From Triplophysa rosa (taxonomy: Eukaryota; Chordata; Actinopteri; Cypriniformes; Nemacheilidae), in assembly GCF_024868665.1 (NCBI RefSeq), contig NC_079899.1, positions 2,874,720-2,938,719 on the forward strand: a DNA stretch of 64,000 nt, read 5' to 3'. The translations under genes and the position numbers were made by a program. The notes below the pieces were generated by a model. The model saw only the letters and a list, made by a program, of their open reading frames with translations, did not search any database and was not told the DNA's origin. Positions within the stretch are counted from its first letter, which is position 1. Each line of letters opens with the position of its first letter. This document shows positions 34,340 to 46,307 of the stretch, piece by piece.

Positions 34340-35015
34340 GTGAGTGAGTCTCTGACAGGACTGAAGCGTTCAGAAACACATCACCTTCTGCGCGGGTTCG
34401 ACCTAATAAAAATCATCCCTGTCGGGGATTTAAATGTTTTAGAGACGTTCGTGTGCTGTCTAAACAACGGCCTGTAATATGTGCCTGGCGTTATTTGTGA
34501 TCGATAATGTATAAATTGAATTACTAGCGTTAGCTAGCTTATCAGGCTACATCAACAACAGACTGACAGACAGATGTCTCTGTGTACGTGTAAATATATT
34601 GACAGAATATATAACAACAGACTGATATATTTGTGAATATGCATATAATATATGGCAATTGACCTGACAGACTGTTATGTACTGTATGTATGCGAATAAA
34701 TAGAAAATATAGAACAGCAGACCTGACGGACTAATTTTTGTGTAGACATAATATGTAATCTCATTGGTGAATGTGTGAATATATAACAGATCTGAAACAC
34801 GAATATGAGTGAATATACACAGAATATATAATAGCAGACCTGACAGACTAGTATATGTTTGAATATAACGTTACACACAATATATATCAACAGACTGATA
34901 TGCAGAGTATAACTATAGATCGCAAATATAGAATAAACATTACATTTATTTTATTATTAATCTAGCAATAGACCTTACTTATGTCAATGTGCATAGCAGC
35001 AAACAGGCTACTATA

Positions 35016-35020
<5 letters not shown>
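34340..35020. other. Start of intron 1, TATA-rich repeats
   Basis: After the donor there is unique sequence, then about 400 bp of loosely repeated phrases at 34,550-34,950: GACAGACT, GAATATATAACA and ACAGAATATATA, with ACCTGACAGACTA variants. They look like a decayed tandem array. No exon is visible. Confidence 0.4.

Positions 35021-35057
<37 letters not shown>
35021..35057. repeat. (AT)18 microsatellite
   Basis: An uninterrupted AT dinucleotide run. Confidence 0.97.
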
Positions 35058-35062
<5 letters not shown>

Positions 35063-36414
35063 ACTGACATGCGTGAGTAAGTAAGAAAACTAAATGATGT
35101 GTTAATTTATTCAAAATATTAGACTTGACAGTGCAAACTGTTACGTGATCGTTTATTCACATAATGTTAGTGTTGTTTCGGTGCATATGGATCTCTGTCT
35201 CAAACTCATGAATTTTATTTTGGGTTGTACTAGTTAGTTATGCCATGTATATTATGTGTGATGGTTTTTATAAATTGTACTTATTTTATTAATTGCCCTA
35301 AATTTAATCCGGGCCGTGGTTGTGTTTAAAAAACCCAATTCTGCCAGAATTTTGCACATCAGAAGCTGCCATGATGCCCAAAATGTTTGTTTGTTTAGTC
35401 TTTTCACCCTTGAAACTGTACTGAGAAGCCTATTTATTCTAGCCTTTTATTATAAGGCATATCTCAATGACATTCAAAGGAGTCTGGTTGAGTTCAGACT
35501 TTGTGTGAGTAGTTTATCAGTCCTTTTCATGCTGACTCATTTCTGGTTCAATGTCAAGACAAGTGAGCAGAGGTCACAGGTCACAAAGGGACCTGTCTGG
35601 AACTTCCTGGTGTTTTTACTAGTCTGTAAGTTTGGAGCTGAATAAAACCGGTCTGTTTTGCCATCAGCTGTTTTTAGGATCTCCATGTACTCTCACCCGG
35701 CTGCAATGTGACATGGTGCAGTGTTTTCATAAAAGGAAAGAAGGATTTCCTCTTACCGGCTGTTTCCTGTGTAGACAGGAAATGGGGATGAGTGATGGAC
35801 ACTAAAGAGAAAGGACATTAGAGGCCAATTTTATCTGATTTTTCACAGATTTATTTAAATACCAGTGGTGCTATACCAGGTCAAAACTGCTTGTGATTTT
35901 CAATATGATTTTATATAAGTGTGCTTAGTAATAAAGCAATAAGCCCCAAGAAGCAGTGGGTTACAGGGGTATTTTATAACGGCTTAGAACTCTGCTCAAC
36001 CAATCAGAATCAAGCACCAGAATTGACTGTTTTATAATTGTCATTTTAAACTTGGTCCTGTTAGTAGGCTAAATCACGCATTGACAAATTTGTTCAAGCA
36101 AAATCTTCACACGTGTTCTTTTACTTGCTTAAGTGTCAACTTTTCTATGCTGTTGCCAGCAGACCTCCATGATGTAGCCTACTAATTTAGCATATAAGCT
36201 CATAGCGTACATAAAAAAAAATGATATGACTAGTCAAATAGTTGGTATAGGACCCTGATAGATATTTAATGAATATTTGTGCAAAATAACCTTTTATTTT
36301 TTATCCGTGTACCTTACAGTTTTATCTCGATAACAGTTATCGTTTGACTGTTTGCATGCTAAAGCAGAGCACGCCAAAAAACTCTCTTTCAAAACAACAA
36401 TTATATAAGCTAGT
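35058..36414. other. Intronic spacer, no feature seen
   Basis: Mixed sequence with one open + frame at 35,316-35,645 (109 codons) that has no recognisable domain. No bounded repeat is visible. Confidence 0.4.
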
Positions 36415-37342
36415 TCCCGCCCAGCTTGACTAGCTAACCCTCACCTGATCTCGAGGGAATTCATAACTATTTTACGAAGTGACTAAATCATATAAATTTG
36501 AACGACGTGAATCGTACAAAACGTACGATAATTTGGAAAATGTAATTCTGAAGACTTACTAACCCTAACGATACTAGCACAAAAGCAAATCGTACAAATA
36601 AGATCATACAAATTAATATGAACACCTCGTAATATAGCTACGAATTCCTGTGCGATTGTGTTGACTATCCTGACTCTTCTCTAGTTTGGTGGTGCAGGAA
36701 TTAGTAACTTCACCTTCTTACTTTTAAACAATATATTGTTGCAGTTAGTTCCTCTGTGTTTGTTGGTGGCGGCATACACCGTTTACTGAATCGGACTGGA
36801 TTTTTCTATCTTTATGTGCTAGTGGCGTGTTTTTAGCTGTGGCTGTGTTGTGGTTGCTGTGCATGCAGTCACTGGTCATNTCCCGCCCAGCTTGACTAGC
36901 TAACCCTCACCTGATCTCGAGGGAATTCATAACTATTTTACGAAGTGACTAAATCATATAAATTTGAACGACGTGAATCGTACAAAACGTACGATAATTT
37001 GGAAAATGTAATACTGAAGACTTACTAACCCTAACGATACTAGCACAAAAGCAAATCGTACAAATAAGATCATACAAATTAATATGAACACCTCGTAATA
37101 TAGCTACGAATTCCTGTGCGATTGTGTTGACCATCCTGACTCTTCTCTAGTTTGGTGGTGCAGGAATTAGTAACTTCACCTTCTTACTTTTAAACAATAT
37201 ATTGTTGCAGTTAGTTCCTCTGTGTTTGTTGGTGGCATACACCGTTTACTGAATCGGACTGGATTTTTCTATCTTTATGTGCTAGTGGCGTGTTTTTAGC
37301 TGTGGCTGTGTTGTGGTTGCTGTGCATGCAGTCACTGGTCAT
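36415..37342. repeat. Near-identical 465/462-bp direct duplication around an N
   Basis: Copy 1 is 36,415-36,879 and copy 2 is 36,881-37,342, with the only ambiguous base, N, at 36,880. The copies differ by two substitutions (GTAATTCTG/GTAATACTG and TTGACTATC/TTGACCATC) and a 3-bp indel (GGTGGCGGCAT/GGTGGCAT). Both start TCCCGCCCAGCTTGACTAGC and end CAGTCACTGGTCAT. A one-base N at an exact repeat junction is the signature of an assembly join, so this is probably two haplotypes placed in tandem. Confidence 0.92.
36457..36647. mobile_element. MITE related to 17,255 (repeated at 36,923-37,113)
   Basis: The ends GAATTCATAACTATTTTACG and the complement of CGTAATATAGCTACGAATTC are inverted. Inside are AATCGTACAAAACGTACGA and TACTAACCCTAACGATACTA, the degenerate GGTTAGG core in reverse. 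The second copy exists only because of the larger duplication. Confidence 0.65.
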
Positions 37343-38250
37343 GCCTGGTTGAGTTTGGTAATTACAGCATCACCTGATCACACACAGCCAACCCCCACAG
37401 CCATAGCTATCACTGAGACAGGACCAACAGTCAACAGTCCGGGTTACGAGATGACCAACTCTACTGGCTCGTGTCTGATTGACACATGCTGTACATTATG
37501 CTGTTTGTCCAGAGAGGGCTGTTTACTTTCGGTACGATGCTGTAAATTTAATCCAGTGTCGGGACTGTAAACGTACTCACCTTGTGTTTGCTGTTTACTT
37601 TGTTGTGTTAATGTACACTGGTAGTCTAAAAGCCTCATTCATCATACATTGCAAAACAAATCGATGAACTTGCATTGATTAACAACCTCAATTAGCCTTT
37701 TATGGAAATCGTAAAAATCTAGCAAACTTTTGACAACATCCAATTTATATCTTGATATGTATTTACTCTGGCAGTTTGTTGTTTCAGCCAAACAATAATG
37801 TTGAAACACAGTGCTTAGTTTTGACTGATTTTGACTGAGAACTGATTAGTATTTAAGAATTTATTCATATATTTTGATCATTTTTATTTTTATACATATC
37901 GCCATACTTAAAACAAACAATTAACATTTTTGAAGCACGCAGGGAGTTTTGTGACATTGTTGACTGATGATGCAAATGCATTTTGGTAAAAATCTGTTTA
38001 CAAAAATACCTTCCAGCAGTAATTATTAACAATTAAGCTATTATTTACCCTCCCCTGTTTAATGAATTATTTTTGTCTACTAGATGTTGTTGTAGGTCAT
38101 TACCTCTAAATTGTCATGTAACTAGTCAACAATCCGTCAATAATTTGGATTATATAGGCTATGTGTTATTAACCGGTATTATGCTGAATACAGTTCCAGC
38201 CTCTGTTCTGCGGTTTTCTGAGCCAGTTCACCCAACACCGTTGACTCCAA
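37343..38250. other. Intronic spacer, no feature seen
   Basis: Balanced to AT-rich sequence with short frames at 37,313-37,570 that look like chance. No repeat ends are visible. Confidence 0.35.
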
Positions 38251-38450
38251 TGGAAAAGTTTATTCACAGCAATGGCGGTTCATGGAGGCTCTCAATAGTT
38301 CCCGGAAGTTACTAGTTATGCATGGAGCTGTCAAAAACAGACCAACTGAGATAAACTTTTAACTTTTAAAAAATGAAAGAAATAAAGCATTTAAAGAGAA
38401 AACATAACTTCCTGGAACTATCTGAAGGCTCCATGAATCACGTGACGCTC
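38251..38450. repeat. Imperfect inverted repeat, about 30-bp arms
   Basis: The left arm at 38,279-38,309 (CATGGAGGCTCTCAATAG, TTCCCGGAAGTTA) pairs imperfectly with the right arm at 38,405-38,435 (TAACTTCCTGGAAC, TATCTGAAGGCTCCATG) across about 95 bp of AT-rich DNA. Flanking TTGACTCCAATGGAAAAG and TTTTGGACTTCCAATGG extend the pairing loosely. It is probably a foldback MITE. Confidence 0.6.
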
Positions 38451-41400
38451 CAGCGTTTTGGACTTCCAATGGCAGAACTCTCTCTCTCAATGGCTCTGAC
38501 CACACCCAAGGAGCTTCAACTGTTTAATAAAATAAATTAGCTCCAAACTTTGCATGTTTCAGGTAACATTGTGTGTTCATCCTGCCAGCGAGGACATTGC
38601 AAAAGTTTTGTGTATTTATTGTGCTATTTGCTCAGACCAGTGTGTATGTGCAAGTGACAGTGTTGCCAGATATTTAAGTTGAAAAATCAGCAAACAGGGG
38701 TAAGCCCAAAATGAACCAAAAAAATCGACATATTTTATATTTTATAAGATAAAAAAACGCTACACCCAGCTGTCAGCTTTGTTAACTATTAGTATCTATA
38801 CTGTAGCTTTATGAATGATGACCAAACAACAAACACGAAACGTTTATAAATAAGAGAACATGGCAGCTGAAGCAGCCTTCCGATGACAAAGAAAACGCCG
38901 CATCTCTCTTAGCGTTACTTTAGCTCAAAATGTGGAACATAACCAATCTTTACCAGAAAACAACATACCAAGCAGGTTAAACTCTAGGGATTAATGTTTC
39001 CTTACTGCTGCGGTCAACACGTTGCTATAGTTACAACTCGCAAATTGCGGGAGTGACTCCCGCTCCGTACAAACATGGAACGATTGTGCAGTAAATTCAT
39101 TCCCACATTTAGATGCAGTTGTCACTCCCGAAACGTTGCAGTGTGTACGTGGCCTAGGAGAACTGATTATGATGATATTTTTATCTTATATATAGCACCT
39201 TTATCCTGACATCAGATTACCAGGAAGCTAAAAGAAAACTATTTACATGAGTCCTGTTTTTGCATGTGGGTTTGAATGAGGCAAATCATCATCTGGCCCT
39301 GTCCCGCCAGAGGTCACTTTGAACCTTGAGCTGTTTGGTTAAGAACGGAGCTGTACAGGAATCCAGCCACCAGTCTCAAGACTTCAAATATCCTTTGCAA
39401 ACATTTTTATTGCAAACATTTACCATTGAAACTCTGTCAAATGTTTGTGAAACGTTTTGCTAAAATGCCGACATTAATGATTTGCAGGTTGTGTTGGTCA
39501 AGAATCGCCAACTTGGACAGGACCAATATGCAGGGCTGTACAGTGCGACATACGTGCTACGAAAAATGTAATCGTGTAGCAAGCGTGCGATACAGTTTGG
39601 CAGATGCATTAGACAGAGCCGCTTGTTTTGTTTATATTTAGTTCTTGCGATTAAAACTTGTTATCCGCCTGCATTGAGTCCATTGATCTAGAGCCCTGAT
39701 CTGCGCGATGTGGGAAACCGTGGAAGGAATCGCGTAAGCAGAATTCTACTATTTAAATATGTCCTCTGCTTGTTCTGCATGTGTACGAGTGAATGAGTTG
39801 TACACTTTAACATGTTACAAGCGTAACACTCGTGGATTTGTCCGTATCTCACTATACGAAGACATGAGCACATGAACTTCATCCACAGAGCTGTTCTGAG
39901 TATATTTTACAAGCGTTTCACTGTTTGAGTGAAGCCACCGTCAAACACACTGAACCTCAAGCGTCTTTGCGACGACCCGCCAAAATAAAAGTCTTACTTT
40001 TAGACTTAATTTGAACCAGATGAAAAAGAATATTTACTTGTAGTAATTTTAGAAACTAGTGAATACTATAGTATACTTTAATATTTACTATAGTAAGGTT
40101 AATCAAAACTAGTACCCAAGAATTTCACTATAATGAAATACTTACTATATTATAATTACTATTGTATACTACAGTTTTTATGGACAAATGTTCTTACTAT
40201 TGTATAACAAAACATTGAAAATACAGAACTCGGAACAATTAAAAAGGAAAAAATGAATTTGGAAAAACTAAAAATGATATGGCCCTAATTTATCCATCGG
40301 TATGTAACATTAATGTCCTGTGTCATTTACCTGCCTATTTATGTTATGAAATGCACTTTTTATACTATTTTTTATACTATAACTATTTAGCCTGTGCTAC
40401 AACACTTTAAGCCTTTATGTGCAAAAAAAGTTAACGTACGGCCCTGCCAATATGTAAAGTGCCTAACCACAATTCACTTAGCTTTCATGCTGTTTAGGGG
40501 TCAGATAAGTCTAAATATGATAAAACAATACCACAATAACAGATCTGAAAAAAACCCACAATATTTTGCTGTTTCAGATTATGATTTTCAAGTTTGTGTT
40601 GTGATTTTGAAGTTGATAAGGTGAACATTGGCAGGTCCATTGAGAAAGGGAACATTGTACTGGTTTGGTGACATTCAGAAGACTTAGGAGTGCCACCCAT
40701 CTGCTGTTCCCACTTTCATGACAGTTGTAATAATTGTAATGTCATAATTAGGTATTTTTAGGGATTGGTATGCAGGAGGAACAGAGGGAGCGGAGTTCCC
40801 CTCCTGTTCCTGCTCAGCAGGCTGTAGTGCCACACCTGTCCATTATTCCACACAGACATGCTGCTTAGGTGCCTTTACTCGTATAATAGAGACTATTGTC
40901 AACTGTGAGGTTTCAATGCAAGAAAGATGAAATGTCAACTAGCATTAAGATTGACTTTGACAGGAACAATGGCTCTTGGTTGCTCCTAAAAGTGACTCTA
41001 GCAGTAACTTTGTAAACAAATTCCATAGTTGAAATTGAGATGACCCAAGCTTTGTTGGAAACATTATTTTCACTTCCCTCTTTGCTATGAAGGGGGATAA
41101 TATTGTGCAAAAAATCAGGACAACATTAAATTCATTGTTATTACGAATAATGCTGTTTTGAATTATTATCTGTAATGACTTAGAAACCATAAGAAACATT
41201 GAATTTGTTTTATGTACTCTTTTTTTGGTTTGTTCTGTTAAATTCTGTGCAATTTCCTCTTAAATTGTGTTCTGTTTTGGTCATAATCATTGGTGCAATA
41301 AAAACAAACAAACCTGCAGGACATTTTGGCCTTCTAGTAAAGCCCATACATTTAGCCTACATGCTTAACAGAAGTTGAGATAAGGTAGATACATAAGTAA

Positions 41401-41457
41401 AACAATTATAAGAATTCTTTTAAAATGCCACATATAAGGGATGTTCATGCTAAACAT
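38451..41457. other. Intronic DNA with unbounded repeat fragments
   Basis: CAGTGTTGCCAGATATTTAAG at 38,659 looks like a transposon end, but no partner was found. AT-rich arrays with TATAGTATACTTTAATATTTAC and its relatives occupy about 40,040-40,180. A leftward phrase AGGGATGTTCATGCTAAACA lies at 41,437. No exon was found. Confidence 0.35.
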
Positions 41458-42152
41458 CAGGGTTTTTCCTGGCTCAAAATGAGGCGGAGGTGGCGCCATC
41501 CCGATCTTGTACACACACACACACACACACACACACGAAGGCCTACCATACCTTTAAGTGGCTTAACCAAAGTGACTTTGACATATTAAAAGTTCTAATA
41601 AAATGAGATGAAAATGAAATAACCGAATTAACCAGTCTTACTAAATGAGCAAAGCTCATTCACATCTTGCATTATCTGTGGTTCACTTTAAATGATTTAA
41701 TGATCTCTTATATTCTCTAGAGTCTAGTGAATGAAAAGTTCAATAGCTTAAATGAATCGGTTCAAATGAGTCATTCGTGTGCGAGTCATTCTGAATGCAA
41801 TATGCGTTCATACTGGCGAACTCGCTGTGTACAGTATATGCACAGCTAAAGACATTACAATGATGTACGGCATGTTAATTTAAGACATTAAACGTACTTT
41901 GATGCAAAACAAACAGCCTTGAAACACAGCCAGCTCTTGTTCTGCAACTCTTTTTAGCGCCTCAGTGTGCTGATAACGAAACAGCGCCCCCACTGTGGCA
42001 TAATGCCGCAACTGCAGTTACAAATGGCAATCTGTTAAATGCATGCAGCATTTCTTGTGATGACACCCGACATAATTTTGGCAAGAGTCTGAGGCGGCAC
42101 GACATTAAACGGAGGCGGCCACCTCCAATTTCTCTATGCAGGAAAAACCCTG
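41458..42152. mobile_element. TIR element CAGGGTTTTTCCTG, full copy
   Basis: The ends CAGGGTTTTTCCTGGC and the complement of TATGCAGGAAAAACCCTG are inverted. GAGGCGGAGGTGGC near the left matches GAGGCGGCCACCTCC near the right. A 5-bp AACAT flanks both sides (41,453-41,457 and 42,153-42,157). A (CA)13 run lies at 41,511-41,536. At 695 bp it is non-coding. A second, 3'-truncated copy starts at 50,085. Confidence 0.75.
41511..41536. repeat. (CA)13 microsatellite
   Basis: A dinucleotide run inside the CAGGGTTTTTCCTG element. The copy at 50,085 has only a few CA units here, so the run expanded after insertion. Confidence 0.95.
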
Positions 42153-42424
42153 AACATTTGTTAACTCAGGGAGCGTGCAGATGCGTGTGACCAGGTGTAA
42201 ATGCCCTCCGAAACGTTTTCGAGATACCGATCACACAAACCACTTGACGAAACTGGACAAGTGTAAGCCATCTGATTGTTGAGGCCACATTTGTCATGGC
42301 TTTACTCCTCCAAATGGAGTGCATCACTGGCAGCCTTGCTCAAGCTCAAGTTCGTCATTTTATATGTAGACGCGCGACAATCACGCTCACAACGCGTCAT
42401 TACATTCTCTGTTTTCCCGGGGTG

Positions 42425-43302
42425 CAGAGCATGTGAGCGGAGCTCAGCGGTCAGAATTTCCGCTCCCCGCTCACGTGGGTGTTCGCTCCCTCAAAGTCGC
42501 ACCAGACCGCTCCGCTTCCCGCTCACCTACAATTTCATCCCACCTCGGTGAAATCGCTCCACGCACGCTCAAATTTAAAATTCCTCTACATGCCTAACAC
42601 CTGCCGTTTTCAACCCCTCGTTTATACCGCACGCATCTGAGGCACGTTACGGCTCTGACGCGGCTACCGGAACTGATCGGCGTCATTCTAGTCTATGCTT
42701 CAGTGGCGATCGGTGCCTCCTCTTCAGGGGAAGCTGGAATTCAAAATACGTGTTCAGCGCTTCACGTGAACCTATGTGCATCACGCATCATGTCAAAATA
42801 CGTGCCTGCTGCAGACGCGTCGAAAGGGTTTATGATAAAAGAGATGCTCGCGTTCAGACACTGCGTTAACACTTTACTCTGATTACACATGAGACTAAGC
42901 GAGTGTCTAGCAAACGTGAGCGTCTCTTTTATTAAAAACCCTTTCGACGCGTCTGCAGCAGGCACATATTTTGATATGATGCGCCACACACATGACGGGC
43001 TAAATACATGTTTTGCCGAGCTTCGCATTACTGCTTCCCCTGAAGAGGAGTCACGGATCGCCACTGCTATGCTTGTGTTTACATCAGACATCTCTCCTTC
43101 ACAACGAACGATTTTTGAAGTGTAGGCTGACAGTTTTGTTAATTGTTGAAGGCACAGGTGAATTCTGGGTGGATTTGTGCATGCCCTAGACTCGTGGTGT
43201 GAGCGGTATCGGAGCGGAACCGGAGCGAGACCGAGCGTTCGCTCCGATAAAAACCCGCTCCACGCTCCGACTATATTTTGCACGCTCCGCTCACATGCTC
43301 TG
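42425..43302. mobile_element. Foldback DNA element, CAGAGCATGTGAGCGG ends
   Basis: The ends CAGAGCATGTGAGCGGAGC and the complement of GCTCCGCTCACATGCTCTG are inverted. The middle is a second, larger imperfect hairpin: CGCGTCGAAAGGGTTT at 42,820 against AAACCCTTTCGACGCGT at 42,940, and CAGTGGCGATCGGTG at 42,701 against CGGATCGCCACTG at 43,053. Frames on both strands mirror each other because of the palindrome and are not genes. A second copy begins at 63,958. Confidence 0.75.
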
Positions 43303-43403
43303 GTCTAAACCGCAGTGACATGAAGCTTAGCAAAGCAAAGCTAATAGTGGAGCTACTGCAAGGGAATTTCGGTGCTAGCAATCAATTTATCCTTTACATA
43401 AAG

Positions 43404-44382
43404 AGGGCTCTAGACCCATTTTTCCCACTGGTCGCACTGATGCGACCCACTTTCTCAGTTCGTTGCACCAACTTACTATTTGGTCGCACCCTTTATTATA
43501 GTAATCATACAGTAATTTTTATAATATTAAGCTATCCACATTCCCCTGCATAACTTGTATATAACGCAGTGTAATTTGTATATAGCACATCTGTACATAC
43601 AATATACTATTGTCCTTTTGTCTAATATTGTCCTTTTTGCCAAATGTGTATTGTCTCTCACATATTTATTTTTTACATTTTGTTACCTGTGCCTTGTCAC
43701 TTTTTTAACCTGTATGTGCACTGGAAGCTTCTGTCACTAAGACAAATTCCTTATGTGTCCAAGCACACTTGGCAATAAAGCTCTTTCTGGTTCTGATTCT
43801 GATAAAGACCTTGCATAATAACCTCAGTTGATGAATTGTTCTGTTAATTTGTCACTCTGTCTTTTAAAATAGTCGGCTATAGACCACTTCATATTTGCGC
43901 TTTAACACTTGCGAGCCCAATAAATCCAAAATAAATGAAAAGAAACGTTGTATTTGTTATTTTATACAGTTGTTATTATTTAGTTTTATATTCAAGTTAT
44001 ATATTGGCTATGAAATGAGAGAGACAGTTCATAATCCGACGTATTTGACTTCATTAAGTGCTGCACAGAATGATCGGAATATGACATCAATGTTCCGTGA
44101 GAGCGTTTTAAAAGCATATGGAGCGCTCTGTCCTGCGATGCTTCACAGAATGAAGTCAAACACACACTTTAGTTTGGAGACGGAGGGAGTGCACGAGCTC
44201 TCTGCTCGCTCTTTCCTGGACTAATCACAAGCACGTCATCACATTAAATGTTCAAATAAATCTTTGGCGGGGCAAAAATTTGTTTTACGCACTGGCACCA
44301 ATGCGACCCTCTGAAATTTTACCTCGCACGTTATAAAAAAATGGTCACATTTGCGAGCATTTTGGTCGCAGTCTAGAGCCCT
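43404..44382. mobile_element. TIR element AGGGCTCTAGAC
   Basis: The left end AGGGCTCTAGACCCATTTTT and the complement of the right end GCAGTCTAGAGCCCT are inverted. CACTGGTCGCACTGATGCGACC near the left matches CGCACTGGCACCAATGCGACC near the right. A LINE tail (43,550-43,802) lies inside. Flanking ATAAA is weakly duplicated. A fragment sharing TTTTACCTCGCACGTTATAA occurs at 58,552. Confidence 0.6.
43550..43802 (+). mobile_element. 3' end of a non-LTR retrotransposon, copy 1
   Basis: The end GCACACTTGGCAATAAAGCT is followed by CTTTCTGGTTCTGATTCTGA, the short simple-repeat tail of a LINE. The upstream part (TGTGCACTGGAAGCTTCTGTC, ACAAATTCCTTATGTG) matches a second copy at 47,690. Only the 3' untranslated end survives, as with most 5'-truncated LINE copies. 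The family is not certain. Confidence 0.75.
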
Positions 44383-44591
44383 GATAAACTTATCATGGAT
44401 GCTCAGCAGCATTGGCAGCTTCCCGTGCGCTTTGGAAAGGAGGAGAAAACGGCGCGACCCGTAGTTTCCCTGCCTTCTTTTAGACGTGACGTAAAAATAC
44501 AAATGTGAAATATGAATAAGTAATTAATAATGTTTGTATTTTGCATGGGTATAGCAGATCGGATTTATATCTGTCTAGCTAAGACACATTT
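44383..44591. other. Short flank between elements
   Basis: Unique sequence between the AGGGCTCTAGAC element and the hAT remnant. It may include decayed upstream transposase sequence, but I cannot read it. Confidence 0.3.
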
Positions 44592-44807
44592 ATGCCCTCT
44601 TCGGATATTAATCCTGGCTGGTGGAAAGCAAATGAAACGTGCTTCCTGAGGTGTTATCTCTGCATTCCCGGGACAGCCGTGCCATCTGAAAGGGTGTTTT
44701 TTGCCTCAGGTCTAATTGTCAACAGGCTCCAGACTGTCCCCACAACACGTAAACATGGTACTTTATTAAATAACAATAACTTAAATAACTATATAAATAA
44801 CAACTAG
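44592..44807 (+). pseudogene. hAT transposase C-terminal fragment (dimerisation domain)
   Basis: The frame carries WWKANETCF, then YLCIPGTAVPSERVFFASG and IVNRLQT. This is the hATC dimerisation signature (WW..NE..F, C.P.TSVPSERVFS.AG) of Ac/hobo-type transposases. The rest of the enzyme, including the RNase-H-like catalytic core, is absent and the frame ends in low-complexity asparagines. It sits about 390 bp before a hAT-like right end at 45,197, so it is the 3' stump of a once autonomous element. Confidence 0.82.
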
Positions 44808-45197
44808 CCAAGCTTTGGAATCAAGTAGGCCTGCTATTTTTATTTGATGAAAAAACTTTCTAGCGGAAATAAACTTTGCCGGTTCTTCTGTATTTTCTCG
44901 CCTGTTTATTTTATGAATAGGATTTAAATTATTTAAGCTTTTCTCAACTGTCCAAAATGGTGCAGGTTCGTGAAAATGTGATAATATGTGAATGCAGGTG
45001 CTGTTGTTGATCTATTCGTTATGCTGCCGTTTGCATGTTAAAATTCTTGTTGCCTTCGAAACGAGACGCAGGCATGCAGCATGTATGTTTATTTAATTCC
45101 AATTTAATATTAAAATCTTAGCAGTTAACGGTTAATGTTCGGATAACGTGTGTCGGTTCTCGGTTAGGGAAATGAACCGAAATGAGCATCCCTCCCT
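44808..45197 (+). mobile_element. hAT 3' terminal region
   Basis: The sequence ends CGGTTAGGGAAATGAACCGA followed by AATGAGCATCCCT, the complement of a hAT end of the AGGGATGCTCATTTCGG type. Upstream are TTAACGGTTAATGTTCGG and TTCTCGGTTAGG. The left end is missing or unrecognisable. It belongs with the hATC fragment at 44,592. Confidence 0.6.
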
Positions 45198-45479
45198 ACC
45201 ACAACAAAAGTTGCACCAACTCTGACGGATGAAAAGGAAAGTTTATTTATTCTAATAAAGACAAAAACTTTAATGTCCAATGCTACTGTCTCCCGACAAG
45301 GTCAGAGAGACCGCAAAACAAAGCACTTTGCTCATCAAGGAAATTCTGTATTATCCTCCTGTAGTTGTCTCGCGAATGCACATCGCAGCAAACAAACAGG
45401 CCTGTTATATTGAGCTGTTATTTCTTTTTTTCAGCAGCGTGCTAACAGGCTTTTGTTATTGAGCTTATTCATGTGGCAG

Positions 45480-46040
45480 AGCTCCTTTCTTCACCTCCCG
45501 CTGTCCTGCAGGTGAAGCTTTATGAATGAAACTCGCAGCTCAACATGTTTTCCGATGCTTTCAGCATCTCCGTGGGTCATGTGGGAGTTGGAGGAATTGC
45601 CTCTGTTTGGCATTGTGATGAAAGCTGTCTGTCCCACTGAGGATGATGAATTGATTATCTGCGTCTCGAATGTTGAGGCCGTTCCAAGAATCTATCAGCG
45701 TCCAGTGCGACTGCGGCTTGCTGTATTAGAGCGCTATAAAGGCCATATCTTTACTGCCCTCTGCGTTCATATGGGTTGAGCTCCAGCTGAAAGCCATGGA
45801 TTTGTTATTAACCCCTGTCACAATGTGGTCAGAAGCTGCTGCCTCTGTCATTTTCTCAATTAACTTAATAGGCTGTTGCAGATACACGCCAGCTCCTGAT
45901 GTCCACAGGGCAAGTGCACATGTTTCAGCTCACATAATGTCATTCTCTGCTGATATATTGACATACATTGAAATAAACCTTTGTATTGTCACAAAAGGCC
46001 TGTCAGGGCCCTATCACGTGTCAAGTTAAATTCCCATTGA
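45480..46040. promoter_or_regulatory. Candidate intronic conserved block N
   Basis: About 560 bp of balanced, repeat-free sequence in a transposon-rich intron. Two 77-85-codon + frames cross it (one reads WVMWELEELPLFGIVMKA), but I recognise no protein and see no acceptor/donor pair. It is either a regulatory element or a small unknown exon. Confidence 0.3.
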
Positions 46041-46225
46041 GGACCCTAAGTGATAAAAAAGGATGAATTAATTCTGATTGGTCAGTTGCCTGCGTGGACC
46101 GAGATTTTGTCGTTATGATAACCTTAAGCCAAATCATTCTGGTTTCGCGGTATGACATTGAACACAATATATTTTATTTTTAAGCAAAATATTTGGAACA
46201 GTAGTAAACATGTACTGTCTGTCAG

Positions 46226-46307
46226 GTTAAATCAATGGTTCCCAAACCTTTTGAAAGCATGGCACCCCTTTCTAGTCATTTTTTTTACATGCATTTCTAG
46301 TAACTTA
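46226..46307. mobile_element. Fragment with hAT-like end GGTTCCCAAACC
   Basis: AATGGTTCCCAAACCTTTTG followed by CATGGCACCCC resembles Charlie-type hAT ends. It is interrupted at 46,308 by the Harbinger-like element. The other end was not identified. Confidence 0.4.

Noticed and set aside
42762..43283. 173-codon minus-strand open frame
   Set aside because: It lies within a palindromic transposon. A near mirror of its C-terminal part appears on the + strand, which is a palindrome effect, not a protein.
41437..45197. One large hAT spanning AGGGATGTTCATG to GAGCATCCCT
   Set aside because: Only the first dozen bases pair. Inner sequence does not match and no 8-bp duplication was found, so the left partner is not supported.
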